A stretch of 64,000 nt of DNA, from contig OW203751.1 of the NCBI GenBank assembly GCA_934045075.1, forward strand, positions 5,157,822 to 5,221,821. The letters are read 5' to 3'. The notes beneath the pieces were generated by a model. It ran no database searches, was not told the origin of the DNA, and worked only from the letters and a program-made list of their open reading frames with translations. Positions within the stretch are counted from its first letter, which is position 1; every line of letters begins with the position of its first letter. Source of the DNA: Yponomeuta sedellus. Lineage: Eukaryota > Arthropoda > Insecta > Lepidoptera > Yponomeutidae. Below, piece after piece: positions 12,885-22,512 of the stretch. The position numbers and the translations under genes were made by a program.

Positions 12885-12920
12885 TGTGTCTTGTGTATGA
12901 ATAAAGCATTATACATACAT
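12885..12920 (+). mobile_element. 36-bp retroelement tail insertion
   Basis: The insert TGTGTATGAATAAAGCATTA plus a short (TACA) tail is bounded by ACATATTG at 12877-12884 and 12921-12928. The same TGTATGAATAAAGCATTGTC motif occurs at ~41799, so it is the extreme 3' end of some LINE. Confidence 0.75.
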
Positions 12921-13067
12921 ACATATTGACAAATTAAAATGGAGATGGACAGGGCATATGCTCCGTTGCAGGCATGAAAAATGGACCAAGCAGGTAACAG
13001 TCTGGTATACAAGAGAATGGGTCATGGAGCCGCGGTCGCCAAGTGACAAGATGGGAAGACGATCTGA

Positions 13068-13412
13068 AATTTAGATATAAGAGCGTCTAAAATTTATATT
13101 ATTTAATTTTTATCTCATTGAGTTTAGTAGTTAAAGGAATCGTTAAACTATCAGCAATTTTCTCGTATTTTTTTTTTTTTGTAAATTACTAAGTATACAT
13201 AGTTGCTTTGTATTGTTTGTATCTCTTGAACAAGATATTGTCTTCATGAATTTTAAATACCTATTCTACTCCTATTGCATACTAAGCTCTTATCTAGCGG
13301 TGAGGAATGGTTAGGAATTAACAAAATTTAATGAGCTAAGTAGTTTACTGTATTTAAGTGCTTGTTGTTTATTCTGTTTCTCCACCTTTATAAAATTAAA
13401 TAAAAATAAAAT
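13068..13412 (+). mobile_element. ~345-bp insertion in RTE-4
   Basis: AT-rich segment without ORF, ending with the block AGCTCTTATCTAGCGGTG to AAGTGCTTGTTGTTTA and an A-rich tail. The same block recurs at 32773-32890, so it is a dispersed retroposon. Flanks show a likely TGAAACT-type target duplication (TGAAATT / TGAAACT). Confidence 0.6.
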
Positions 13413-13610
13413 AAATGAAACTAACTCTAGGTCCGCTTTGGCTAATAATTGCAACCGACAGGAAACAGTGGAAGACGTTGGAGGAGGCCTATGCCGAAAG
13501 GCACACCGAACTTGGATTTAATGTGATTAGTGTAATAGAGCAAGTTGTAGAAAGGAAAGACTGTAAAAAAAACTTCAGAATAAAAGATTTTATTATTATT
13601 ATTAACCTGT

Positions 13611-13852
13611 GATTTCCGCACTTAGCCTCATAGTTGGGCCATTGTACGTAGCAAGCGCTGAGGTACGCTAACACCTCAGACACTAGGGTTTTCTTACGAT
13701 GTTTTCCTTCACGGTCAGCGAGTAGTATTGCTACTATAATTTCACAAATGTACGTAACTTAGAAAACAAATTCATTGGTACATGCCGGGGTTCGAACCCA
13801 CGACCTCCTGATGGCGAAGCCGGCGTCCTAGACCGCTCCGCTACCACCGCTC
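13611..13852 (-). mobile_element. SINE-M relative with leucine/serine-like tRNA head
   Basis: A perfect 13-bp target duplication ATTATTAACCTGT flanks it (13598-13610, 13853-13865). Read on the minus strand it has a tRNA-like head with B box GGGTTCGAACCCCGGC, the ACGTACATTTGTGAA block, and the core GTGAAGGAAAACATCGT that marks Metulj-type lepidopteran SINEs. Confidence 0.85.
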
Positions 13853-14065
13853 ATTATTAACCTGTTAAGAGGTGGTGACTGAGCGGTGAAAAGTCCAAAG
13901 TAGAGCTTTATCTATGCTTTACCTCCGTGTGTAATGAAACTCTGTTCCGAAATAAAAAAATACTTTTTTAATACAGTTGCTCAAAAAGTGGCGTATTGCA
14001 GGGACGTATAGCGTGTGGGGTGTGTGCTATTACACACTCGTGCTTTTTTTGTTATATGTATTAAT

Positions 14066-14320
14066 ATTCCGTGCTTCGCAAGGCACGTTAAGCCGTTGGT
14101 GCCGGCTGTCATGTAATGGCAGTCGTTAAGCCATGTCAGAGGCCTTATGGGCGGCTTGATAACTTCTGACAGTAAGGCCCGCCACTGTCTTACAATCCTC
14201 CACCAACCCGGACTTGGCCCCCGTGGTGGAGTATGGCCTAACCTTTCTGCGATGCAGGAAGAGACCCGTGCCCCAGCAGTGGGGACATACAAGGGTTGAT
14301 AACGATAACGATAACGTATT
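14066..14320 (+). mobile_element. 5S-SINE A, 5'-truncated
   Basis: Starts at CCGTGCTTCGCAAGGCACG, keeps the whole body and 3' end, and finishes with (ATAACG)n instead of ATATCG. Confidence 0.85.
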
Positions 14321-14342
14321 AATATCGCAAGAACCCTCCCAA

Positions 14343-14360
14343 TGGCGCCCAACGTGAGGC
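14343..14360 (+). other. tRNA-Lys primer-binding-site-like 18-mer
   Basis: TGGCGCCCAACGTGAGGC differs at one base from the complement of the 3' end of tRNA-Lys, used by several LTR retroelements. No LTR was recognised upstream; the 5S-SINE tail is 20 bp away. Confidence 0.4.
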
Positions 14361-14567
14361 CTCAAGTTTTTTATAGCCTTATACATAAGATTCAGTTATA
14401 AGCCCACTTCTCTACAAAAGGCTTGAGGAAAGCCGAGCCAAGAGATCGCTTTTCCGCTAAATTGATCTAATTAATATTTGGGCCAAGAGGAAATGCAATT
14501 TGGCAGAGCGTTATAAGCGGAAATTTCGTGGCGGCGCAGCTGTATCATTTTGCAAATAGCATAAGGA
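14361..14567. other. sequence after the primer-binding-like site
   Basis: Could be retroelement leader; no gag frame seen. Confidence 0.3.
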
Positions 14568-14665
14568 TCGTGAGGAAACCCTTGGATCTGAGGTGTTCAT
14601 AGACCTGGGCACGCGCGATTATGAAGTCCATACTGTCTCTCTCTGAGAGAAGGTCAGTTAGACGT
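14568..14665 (+). mobile_element. SINE-M-type core and 3' fragment
   Basis: ATCGTGAGGAAACCCTTGG followed by a TCTCTCTCTGAGAGAAGG block, comparable with 23150-23240 and 29755-29910. Confidence 0.6.
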
Positions 14666-14770
14666 GTATCTTCTTCTTAAAGTGGCTCTCTATTCAATCA
14701 ATCAAATATTTATTTGCGCAAACATGTAGAAGTCATCATAATATATAATTATCATGCATTTATGAACTTT

Positions 14771-14975
14771 GACGGCCTCTGTGGCGCAGCAGTAGCGCAT
14801 CTGCCTACCATGCAAGAAGTCCCGGGTTCGATCCCCGGCTGGGGACCAAAAAACCCCAGGTCTTGGATGTTTACATGTTTGTAATGTCGCTGTTTCTGGC
14901 TCCCACGACACAGGGTATCCTAGGGTGGGTCCAGTATGTAAAATGCTATATTAAAAAATGTTATGTTAAGAAAGT
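14771..14975 (+). mobile_element. SINE-G copy 1
   Basis: The tRNA-like head GCCTCTGTGGCGCAGCAG ... CTACCATGCAAGAAGTCC ... GGGTTCGATCCCCGGC has an anticodon loop CTACCAT (ACC, glycine-like). It is followed by CCCAGGTCTTGGATGTTTAC, CCCACGACACAGGGTATCC and a TGTTATGTTA tail. Copies also at 20889, 40979 and (minus) 61422. Confidence 0.85.
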
Positions 14976-15163
14976 TCTTAACATAAGATTTAGTAATCTG
15001 CAGGTTTGCTAAAGTTCATTCGAATGGTAGCGTGGTGGCCGGATCATCTATCTCCCTCCATAATGTTTAAGACTGATAATGGCGTATCAATATAACCTCT
15101 GCGTTATATTCGTGAACGAATGCTGTTCGTGTGTCTGGCCGCAGCGCTTATGTTTTCCCGACT

Positions 15164-15768
15164 TATGTAAAACAATTAACTAATGCTTTGGCATTTAAAG
15201 TTATTAATGCCAATCATCACTGGCCGCAGCACTTGTTATGTTTTCACAACCTATTTGGAATTTAAAGTCATTAATGGCAATCATGGAATCTTATCATACG
15301 TATATGTGTATCTGATGTATATAGATTTAAGAGGACTTGTGAAAAGATGGTCAGAGTGGAGTTTTTTCCCCCGCTGCCTTTTTCTCCACTACACTTCGGC
15401 CCGAAGGCAGCGGCTTTCACTTTCATGTTGCATTGTACTTTGACATTCAGCAAATAGAATGTAAATTCTTTACGTTGAAATAAATTGAATTGAATTGAAT
15501 TAAATCTTATTAGGTATACGTATAGGTGGCAACTGATGTATTTGATTTAAGATGACCTGAGACACTGTGACATGAAAGTAAAAGCCGCTGAATTCGGGCC
15601 GTAGTGTTGTGGAGAAAAAGGCAGCGGGAAAAAAAACTCCACTCTGACCATCTTTTCTCAAGTCGTCTTAAATCTAATACATTAGATACTACCTATACAT
15701 ATAAGACTCCATGATTGCCATTAACAAATTAAATGCTAAAGCATTATTCAATTGTTTTACATAGGCCA
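15164..15768. repeat. imperfect foldback of a dispersed repeat
   Basis: Sequence from 15164 to about 15427 (ATGTAAAACAATTAACTAA ... AGATGGTCAGAGTGGAG ... CTGCCTTTTTCTCCAC) recurs inverted from ~15570 to 15768. The left arm contains an extra ~75-bp direct duplication (TGGCCGCAGC at two places). A single copy of the family is at 21604. The forward copy ends TTTACGTTGAAATAAATTG with a GAATT-repeat tail. Confidence 0.75.
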
Positions 15769-16261
15769 TGAGGAACCTGTGGCGAGCACATGTCAACTCT
15801 GCGCGCGCACTACAAACTCCAACATTCCTGCATCGCGCAATCAAAATGTTTCAATGACATACCATAAATATAACGTCCGACTAACAATGGTTGGACCGGC
15901 CGTCCCCAGGCATACGATCTGCCTGGCGGGAAATTTCCCTTTATAGTGGAAGAGCACGATCACCCGCTCTTCCCTATAAACCTAACAACGAAATAGTCTG
16001 CAGCAATTGGTATATCCTGCATCGCAGCACATGGCCATAAGTAGGCTCCTAACGTATACCAACGTGGATTACGTATGTCCCTGCTGTGGGACGTTTATGC
16101 GCTACGTAACTAAATGGTAGGTACTTCGATTTTGTGGCGTCTGCGCACGCACAGTTTTGTCGAATAGTCAGTTTCTGCATGTTGTAGCGACACCCGTCGC
16201 GTACCACCGCTCCGCTAGTAAATAAATAAATAAATATTAAGAACTTTATTCAAAAGTAAAA
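15769..16261. other. sequence with one small hairpin
   Basis: TTTATAGTGGAAGAGC / GCTCTTCCCTATAAA at ~15950-15980 can pair. Nothing else recognised. Confidence 0.45.
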
Positions 16262-16400
16262 ATGTTTGTTTGTTACGCTTTATTGCACAAAAATTAAGAA
16301 ACAGAAAAATAACTTAAATAACAGGTAGGTAAGTGTTGATGTACAAAGGCGGACTTATTTCAAAAGAAATTTCTTCCAGCCAGCCTAAGAAAGATTCTGA
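16262..16400 (-). mobile_element. LINE 3' UTR fragment
   Basis: Reverse-complement relative of 12002-12125 (TTTATTGCACAAAAATTAAG ... TTTCTTCCAGCCAGCC). Confidence 0.6.
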
Positions 16401-16616
16401 CAAAAAAACAGAGAGCGGGAGATGGCAAATATAGCTAAACAAGAAAAATTAAATCTAAAATCACCTATTTCAAGTTAATAGTTACCTATTAATAAAATTG
16501 TTACTATAGCTATCAATAGATACTTACTAATATACACACATTGTACATAATTATAACTACATACTTAAATAGTATATAAAATACATTCCATAATTCTAGA
16601 CATACATATTTAGAGA

Positions 16617-16830
16617 ATGTGACGTAGCTAACCACGTCACCAGCCACACCACAAGCACCACGCAGGCACGGCGTGACAAGGCGCCAGCGGAGCGCGGCCC
16701 GCGGCGCGGGGCGCCGCATGCAGTGACGCCAGCAAGGACTGGCGGGAGGCGCGGCACGGCGGCGACGCGAATATAAAAGGCGCAGCGCTAGCTCGGCTCC
16801 CACTACCAGTAAAGACGTTCACCGTAGGTC
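16617..16830 (+). promoter_or_regulatory. candidate core promoter or LTR U3/R, GC-rich
   Basis: Begins TGTGACGTAGCTAACC with an inverted TGACGT/ACGTCA pair (CRE-like), passes through a CpG-dense block and reaches TATAAAAG at 16772-16779. An initiator-like CCAGT lies at 16806-16810, about 35 bp downstream. This arrangement is typical of an insect TATA promoter or a retroelement LTR. No matching second LTR was found in the window. Confidence 0.4.
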
Positions 16831-17589
16831 CGGTCCCGGTGTCAATTTAAGGGGTTTCTGGTTCGCTGTGGGAGTCCCGGTAGGGCTTCAGGACAGTCGG
16901 AGGGGATCCCGATCTGTAGAGGGTTGAGGAACAAGTGAGGGCACATCGGCTGATCGCCGGAAGCGGTACAGTGGTCCGCCTCTGTGGGCCCATCCGAGGT
17001 TAGCCGATGCCACTCACGAGATGTCCTAGGGCATGGCATGTTGGTTTGCCGATATTAGCCGGCCTAGGACATCTCGTGTGCCCACCTTAGCCCCTGGGTG
17101 CTGGCACGTTGGGGTTCCCGATGGTGGCCACCCCAGATAATAGGGAATCCTGAGAGCGGTATGTTGGGGATCCCGATATCGGCCACTCCAGGATCATTGA
17201 GAGTCGTAGGTACCTCTCACCGGGAATAAGTACAGCAGTTAATAATAGTGAGCAAGTCGCCCCTAGTGTCCATCAGTAGTTAAGTCGTGTGAGTGTCGGT
17301 GGTGTAACAAAGACAGTGATAATACAGGGACAATGGTTAAAACCAGTGGTAGGTTAAGTGAGAGACAATTTGAGTGTGTAGGGTTAATTGTGTAAATATT
17401 AGGTCTGTATATATTAAATGGTGTCGGTTTTTGGAATCCAAGCGTAGTCATTTGTGAGTAGTCCCCATAGGCATCCTTGAAAGCGCCAACCCGGGTAGTA
17501 TTTCACCGGGTCGCGCAGAAACCTAGCCCCTCAGGCAGAGCACCTCAAGAGGTTAGTGTTACAAGAATAATAAACATACTTAAACAAAA
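16831..17589 (+). other. GC-rich leader-like region with hairpin and repeats
   Basis: No long ORF. Contains a perfect 16-bp inverted repeat (CACGAGATGTCCTAGG at 17015-17030, complement at 17063-17078). It also has three related blocks of the type GTTGGGGTTCCCGATGGTGG at ~17040, 17109 and 17164. Lies directly downstream of the TATA-containing region, so it could be a structured 5' leader. Confidence 0.4.
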
Positions 17590-17885
17590 GTTACATAAAT
17601 AAAAGTATTATACATTGGAAAGGAAGTGCTCTTTCAGTTTTGCACGGAACTGTGACACAGACGGACTGTCTCGGATTTCCCTCGGCAGTGAGTTCCACTG
17701 ATGAGCAGCACGCACAGAGAATGAGGTGGAGTAGAAATCAGTGTTGCAGACTGGGACTTGCAATGCTCTAAGATCACACGCTCGCTGTGATACGAATACA
17801 TATTCAGTTCAACCTTTTGAAATGGTCGGAGCCTCAGCATTAATGCTGTTTTTCAGTCTCCGCCGGGATTTCCTACACTTATTCT
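17590..17885 (-). pseudogene. J2 LINE: reverse transcriptase C-terminus (Jockey/CR1-like)
   Basis: Minus-strand reading gives FYSTSFSVRAAHQWNSLP, REIRDSPSVSQFRAKLKEHF and LSNV then stop near 17605. The W-N-SLP and fixed-spacing FR-KLK pattern is the conserved end of Jockey/CR1/L2-type LINE ORF2. Upstream, LKNSINAEAPTISKG then a stop shows decay. The 3' UTR follows to ~17560. Catalytic residues are not included. Confidence 0.75.
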
Positions 17886-18436
17886 TAGCAAATAAACAAC
17901 AATTGGCATTAATAGGTACCTACCTCAAAATCAAAACATAAACACGGAAACAAAATAAAATAAATGAAGTTCAGTTGTGTCCAATTATCTAAAATGTATT
18001 ACCTGTGTGTGTGAACAATAAAATGGGATATCCGTTGCAGTAAAATTGACCATTAATTCAATATCCACGTAACCCTCGGAGACTCTATAGTTAGGTTATA
18101 GGCAGGTAGAGCCACTAGATTCAACAATTTCGTTATACGATTAATTCTGAAGGGGAATTTTGAACTCATAAGTTAAGTAGTGTTTGAGACGCCTTAAATT
18201 CTCAGTTCAGAAGTCGATAGGAAACGGGTGCACAACAATTATGTGCCAACCCTACCTTCTAACTAAACCTTTTCCATTGGCACCCGATTTGAATCATTCA
18301 TTAGGTTGAGAGGAAAAAACAAAAACATTCGAAGCTTACAGATGGTCAGACTGTGGTCAGATGGTGTAAAGTTAAAGAATATTAGCTATCAATAGAATAG
18401 ATAGATCGATAGAATATTTTTTATTGTATGTACATT
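17886..18436. other. AT-rich sequence, nothing recognised
   Basis: No feature identified. Confidence 0.5.
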
Positions 18437-18598
18437 TTATGAGCGGCTTGATAACTTCTGACACTAAGGCCTGCTACTGTCTTACAATCCTCCACCAACC
18501 CGGACTTGGCCCCCGTGGCAGAGTATGGCCTAACCTTTCTGCGATATAGGAAGAGACCCGTGCCCCAACAGTGGGTACATATAAAGGGTTGAAGCCAA
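18437..18598 (+). mobile_element. 5S-SINE A 3' fragment
   Basis: From GAGCGGCTTGATAACTTC to ATATAAAGGGTTGA; the 5S head is missing. Confidence 0.8.
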
Positions 18599-18624
18599 TT
18601 TACCACTACAAATTGGCTCTCAAG

Positions 18625-18838
18625 GTCTGTTAGCTTTTAGAATATACTATCGGATAGAATCGGATATATTAGTGAAACAGAAATATCGGAACTAATATGA
18701 CACTTAATTTTACATGACTTTTCAAAATAGTAAAGAAAAATTTTATACAGAGCAGGAAGTAGTATTACACTCGTGTGCATTCGGCAAAAACCGAAGCCTA
18801 CTCTATACGCCCGAGGTGTAATCTAAAAGCTAACAGGC
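18625..18838. mobile_element. TIR-C element, copy 1
   Basis: Inverted ends GTCTGTTAGCTTTTAGA / TCTAAAAGCTAACAGGC enclose a body with CATGACTTTTCAAAATAG and AGAGCAGGAAGTAGTATT. Copies at 49658 and 50391. Confidence 0.75.
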
Positions 18839-18842
18839 AGTA

Positions 18843-19207
18843 CGTTATCAACCCTTTTATGTCCCCACTGCTGGGGCACGGGTCTCTTGCTGCATCGCAG
18901 GAAGGTTTGGCCATACTCCACGGGGGCCAAGTCCGGTTTGGTGGAGGATTGTAAGACAGTGGCGGGCCTTAGTGTCAGAAGTTACCAAGCCGCTCATAAG
19001 GCCTCTGACATGGCTTAACGACTGCCATTCCATGACAGCCGGCACCAACGGCTTAACGTGCCTTGCGAAGCACGGAAGCGCTCGGAAAAATGCCACTAGC
19101 GGTAGTCACGGGACGGTCACGCATCCTGCAGCTGACCACGCCTGTTGTTGCTTAACTCAAGTGATTGATTCCAATCACTCGTTTCACCTAGGCCACGAAC
19201 GCTTCGA
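18843..19207 (-). mobile_element. 5S-SINE A, full length
   Basis: Minus-strand copy with all parts: 3' end TTATCAACCCTTTTATGTCC, body, and a 5S-like head in which GATGGGTGACC is mutated to a GCGTGACC-like form; ends GGCCACGAACGCTTCG. Confidence 0.9.
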
Positions 19208-19590
19208 CAGACAACTACAACAGACAGCACATGTTGATTAATAATTGGCCCGCTTTCATCGGGATTAGTTGTGAGGAGACTTTCTGTATTTCTATCCAGA
19301 AAAAGGGGGAAAACGGTTTTGGTACCTACTGGAAAAAATTAAGGAACGCGCCCAAAGGCGTGGCGGGACGTGTTCAAAATGCTAAGACGAAAAAAATACA
19401 CGCCTCTACTCCGGATTTCATCATCGCCGTATTACGAAGCAATACCCAGCGTCGAACAAAACAGACAATATGATATGTTAATCAAACAAAAACATAAAGC
19501 TTAATAAACATAAAACTGTATAATAATATAAAATAACTGTATGTATGTATGTATAAGATCCCGACTGTATTGGGCCACGGCGACTGGGAT
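19208..19590. other. sequence without recognised feature
   Basis: An 80-codon open frame (19231-19473) has no recognisable motif. Confidence 0.4.
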
Positions 19591-19700
19591 CTGACTATTG
19601 AGGGCGGCGACGTTCGTGTGCCCTCTGGTGATTGCCATAGCCAATTTTGGCAGCGCATGTGCGAGCACATTCCCTGCACGTCAGCACCCCTCCAACGTAA
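19591..19700 (-). pseudogene. LINE C-terminal zinc-finger remnant
   Basis: Minus strand encodes [20 protein letters not shown] followed by AHERRRPQ and a stop. The C-x2-C ... IG ... H-x3-H pattern is the zinc finger found at the end of ORF2 in several arthropod non-LTR retrotransposons. Only this tip is left. Confidence 0.6.
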
Positions 19701-19745
19701 TTATAATAAAATAACTAACACATATCAGTTATAATCAATTGTCAT

Positions 19746-19850
19746 ACTCGTGTTCTATAACACACTCAAACACACATACACACACACACACACATGCGCG
19801 CGCATACACATACATACACATACAAACACACACACTGTATCACGCACACA
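19746..19850. repeat. CA-rich microsatellite
   Basis: Imperfect ACACAC and ACATAC runs around a GCGCGCGC core. Confidence 0.85.
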
Positions 19851-20072
19851 ATGTAATCTGTTTTGAGCGTGTAACTAGCATCTCTTAGTGTAGACTCATC
19901 TAAATATTATTTCACGAGATAACTCAAACGCTTTACGCATTAATTAATTAATTACAAGGCATTACGAGCACTTGGAGCGTCATTTGTATGGCGCGTTTTT
20001 GTACGTGATTAGAATTACTTTTCGACAGGTTAATCGGAGAGAATAAAGTTACCACGATTATTCTCTTTTTTA

Positions 20073-20223
20073 AGCTCTCGCAGCCTAGTGGAACCGAATG
20101 ATTGGAATCAATCACTTGGGTTAAGCAACAGTAGGCGCGGTCAGGCGCTGGATGGGTGACTATTACGTGACTACCACTAGCGGCATTTTTTCCGAGCGCT
20201 TCTGAGTTTCGCAAGGCACGTTA
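20073..20223 (+). mobile_element. 5S-SINE A head only
   Basis: Contains the 5S-like stretch GTTAAGCAACAGTAGGCGCG and GGATGGGTGAC and stops after CAAGGCACGTTAA; 3'-truncated, which is unusual for a retroposon. Confidence 0.8.
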
Positions 20224-20302
20224 ACAATAAATGAATGTGATATATAAAACAAATTACGCCATCTAGGAGCCAAAAACTAAACTAATCAGTTATTTGATCA
20301 TG

Positions 20303-20656
20303 AAAACTAATGATATCAACCCTTTGTACGGGGTTGGCACCCCTTGGCACGGGTCTCTTCCTGCATCGCAGAAAGGTTAGGCCATACTCCACCACGGGGG
20401 CCAAGTCCGGGTTGGTGGAGGATTGCAAGACAGTGGCGGACCTTACATATAAGGCCTCTGACAAGGCTTAACGACTGCCATTACATGACAGCCGGCACCA
20501 ACGGCTTAGCGTGCCTTGCGAAGCACGGAAGCGCTCGGAAAAATTGCCACTAGTGGTAGTCATGGACGGTCACCCATCCAGCACCCTGACCTCGGCTGTT
20601 GTTGGTTAAACCTTGTGATTGATTACAATCACTGAGTTCAACTAGGCCACGAGCAT
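20303..20656 (-). mobile_element. 5S-SINE A, nearly full length
   Basis: Minus-strand copy from TATCAACCCTTTGTACGG to GGCCACGAGC, with a small deletion in the middle body. Confidence 0.9.
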
Positions 20657-20888
20657 TTTTGAAAAGTGATGTCAAACTTCAATTATGTTCTATCATGAAA
20701 GTTCTGCAATTAAGACAACTAAGTTCTGACGTAATCGCACTGGCTAATTTTTTATAACTTTCGATGCTCGTACGTAATTATATATTCAACTTCGGGAATG
20801 AACATAGTTAACTTTACCTCATAAGGCATAGCAATTTGACCCGGCATTGACATAACATTAACATAACATAAAATATAACGAGTATAAC

Positions 20889-21083
20889 GACCTCTGTGGC
20901 GTAGCGGTAGCGCATCTACCTATCATGCAAGATTCGAAACCCGGCTGGGGACAAAAAAACCCAGGTCTTGGATGTTTACATGTTTGTGATGTCGTTGTTT
21001 CTGTTTCCCACGACACAGGGTATCCTAGAGTGGGGCCAGAAGCAATACATGTGCCTGTATGTAAATGTTATGTTATGTTAATA
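20889..21083 (+). mobile_element. SINE-G copy 2
   Basis: Head CCTCTGTGGCGTAGCGG with a short deletion in the T-arm region, then the full 3' body and TGTTATGTTATGTTA tail. Confidence 0.85.
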
Positions 21084-21162
21084 AGCCACGTTGGAAAACA
21101 AAGGTTCGAAACCAGCTTCGAAAACAGAAATGTTTTTCTTTTTAGGAAACCTGGGTTCGAAT

Positions 21163-21265
21163 AACATAACATTTACATACATTGCTTCTGGGCCCACACT
21201 GGGATAGCCTGTGTCGTGGGTAACAACGACATCACAAACATTTATATATCCAAGACCTGGGGTAG
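21163..21265 (-). mobile_element. SINE-G 3' fragment, inverted
   Basis: AACATAACATTTACATACAT ... CCAAGACCTGGGG is the complement of the 3' half of the copy at 20889, 80 bp away, forming a foldback pair. Confidence 0.75.
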
Positions 21266-21274
21266 AAATCGTCG

Positions 21275-21380
21275 TTATAAACCCTTGTATGTCCCCACTG
21301 CTGGGGCACGGGTCTCTTCCTGCCTCGCAGGAAGGTTAGGTCATACTCCACCACGGAGGCCAAGTCCGGGTTGGTGGAGG
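21275..21380 (-). mobile_element. 5S-SINE A 3' fragment
   Basis: AAACCCTTGTATGTCCCC to CCGGGTTGGTGGAGG. Confidence 0.8.
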
Positions 21381-21603
21381 GGGGTAGAAATAAAGAAAAA
21401 TAATTCTGTTTTCTACTCTGGTTTCCAAAACAGAACATAAAATCTTTTTTTTGTTTGTATTTCTTGAATGTGTTTCTAAAGTAGATTTTATATTTTGGAA
21501 ACCGGCTTAGAGAACAGAATTATTTTTCTTTATTCGAAACCAGGTTTCCTAAAAAGAAAAACAATTCTGTTTTCGAAGCTGGTTTCGAACCTTAGGTTTC
21601 TAA

Positions 21604-21790
21604 GGGACTCGCGCATGCAATACGTATAGGTGGCAACTGATGTATTTGGTTTAAGATGACTTGAGAAAAGATGGTCGGAGTGGAGTTTTTTTCCCGCTGC
21701 CTTTTTCTCCACCATACTACGGCCCGAAGGCAGCGGCTTACATTGTACATTGACATTCAGCAAACAGAATGTAAATTTTAAAAACCTGGC
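21604..21790 (+). mobile_element. dispersed repeat, single copy of the 15164 family
   Basis: ATACGTATAGGTGGCAACTG, AGATGGTCGGAGTGGAG, CTGCCTTTTTCTCCACC and GGCCCGAAGGCAGCGGC match the foldback family; probably a LINE 3' end. Confidence 0.65.
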
Positions 21791-21905
21791 ACGGTTACCC
21801 ACAGGTCGCGGTTTCGAGTCCCGGCATGGGTGGAATTTTTAGCCTCTAAATTGGTTTTTAACATTGTTATTAGCACGGGTTAGTGCAACAAAAAGAATAT
21901 AAGAA
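21785..21905 (+). mobile_element. SINE-I 3' half
   Basis: Starts inside the anticodon arm (CTGGCACGGTTACCCACAGG) and runs through TTTTTAGCCTCTAAATTGG to AGCACGGGTTAGTGCAAC. Confidence 0.75.
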
Positions 21906-21951
21906 TGTAAATTCTTTACGTTGACATAAATTGATTTGTTTGATTGATTGA

Positions 21952-22208
21952 CCGCTGTGTGGTGTCGGCCTAGAGAATAGCACCAACCCAAATTCTTCCA
22001 GCGGGTGTCGTAAAAGGCGACTAAGGGACACAAACCGGGGGGTGGGCAGCAGCGCCCCCTGCAGTACAATTCCACCGAACTGCGATCCCCAACCCGCAAG
22101 CCCAGCGTGGGGATTATGGGCACCCCCCCAATGATGGCACAACCTTGCGCTGTGGCGCTCATTAGGGGAGGGCTATGTCCAGCAGTGGACTAATATAGCC
22201 TGAAGAAG
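21952..22208 (+). mobile_element. RTE-tailed SINE, copy 2
   Basis: Same order as copy 1, with the intact block GTGTCGTAAAAGGCGACTAA and the RTE-1 tail AGCAGTGGACTAATATAGCC. Confidence 0.8.
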
Positions 22209-22512
22209 TTTGATTGATAACCTGGAGGGGTAGGCAGAGGCCAGGGCTTGCCACGAATGTATGTTAAATAGTGCTACAGTTTTGAAACTCAAATGCACTA
22301 TCATGTGTGTTGGGAGTAGAGCCTCTACATCGAGATTATTTCTTACGTTTAACTGGATTAATTTCCCTTAGGTCTCTCGATAGGTAGAAAATAAAACTTC
22401 TAGGTATAGAGACCTACCTCGCTACGAGTAGATTTATAGCAGACAGGCTGTAAGATTCACGTTTTTCCCTACTATTAAACATAAGTACCTCATAGGCTCG
22501 CAAAGAGAAAAA

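Larger units (their letters stand above)
12660..13540 (+). pseudogene. RTE-4 LINE: reverse transcriptase C-terminus with two insertions
   Basis: Conserved C-terminal blocks of an insect endonuclease/reverse transcriptase appear in order: MTYGCETWALTKNQREK, YQRAMERSILGLKLKDR, REILTHI, then after a 36-bp insertion DKLKWRWTGHML and RHEKWTKQVT, then after a ~345-bp insertion LGPLW, ATDRKQWKTLEEAYAERH and TELG. Removing 12885-12920 joins CTAACACATATT to GACAAATTAAAATGG in frame (LTHI-DKLKW). The palm and endonuclease are missing. It is a dead copy that acted as target for later elements. Confidence 0.85.
21101..21593. repeat. TIR-G: ~60-bp inverted repeats enclosing SINE pieces
   Basis: AAGGTTCGAAACCAGCTTCG ... 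TTAGGAAACCTGGGTTCG (21101-21161) recurs inverted at 21533-21593. Inside are an inverted SINE-G fragment, a 5S-SINE fragment and two further related TTCTGTTTTC blocks. Could be a foldback element or a rearrangement. Confidence 0.6.

Noticed and set aside
14126..14386. Repeated 60-135-codon frames (LSRGRKRPVP and similar) at many sites.
   Set aside because: Readings of 5S-SINE body sequence in arbitrary frames.
14771..14847. tRNA-Gly gene with encoded CCA.
   Set aside because: Acceptor and anticodon stems mispair; the same flanks recur in four copies; it is the SINE-G head.
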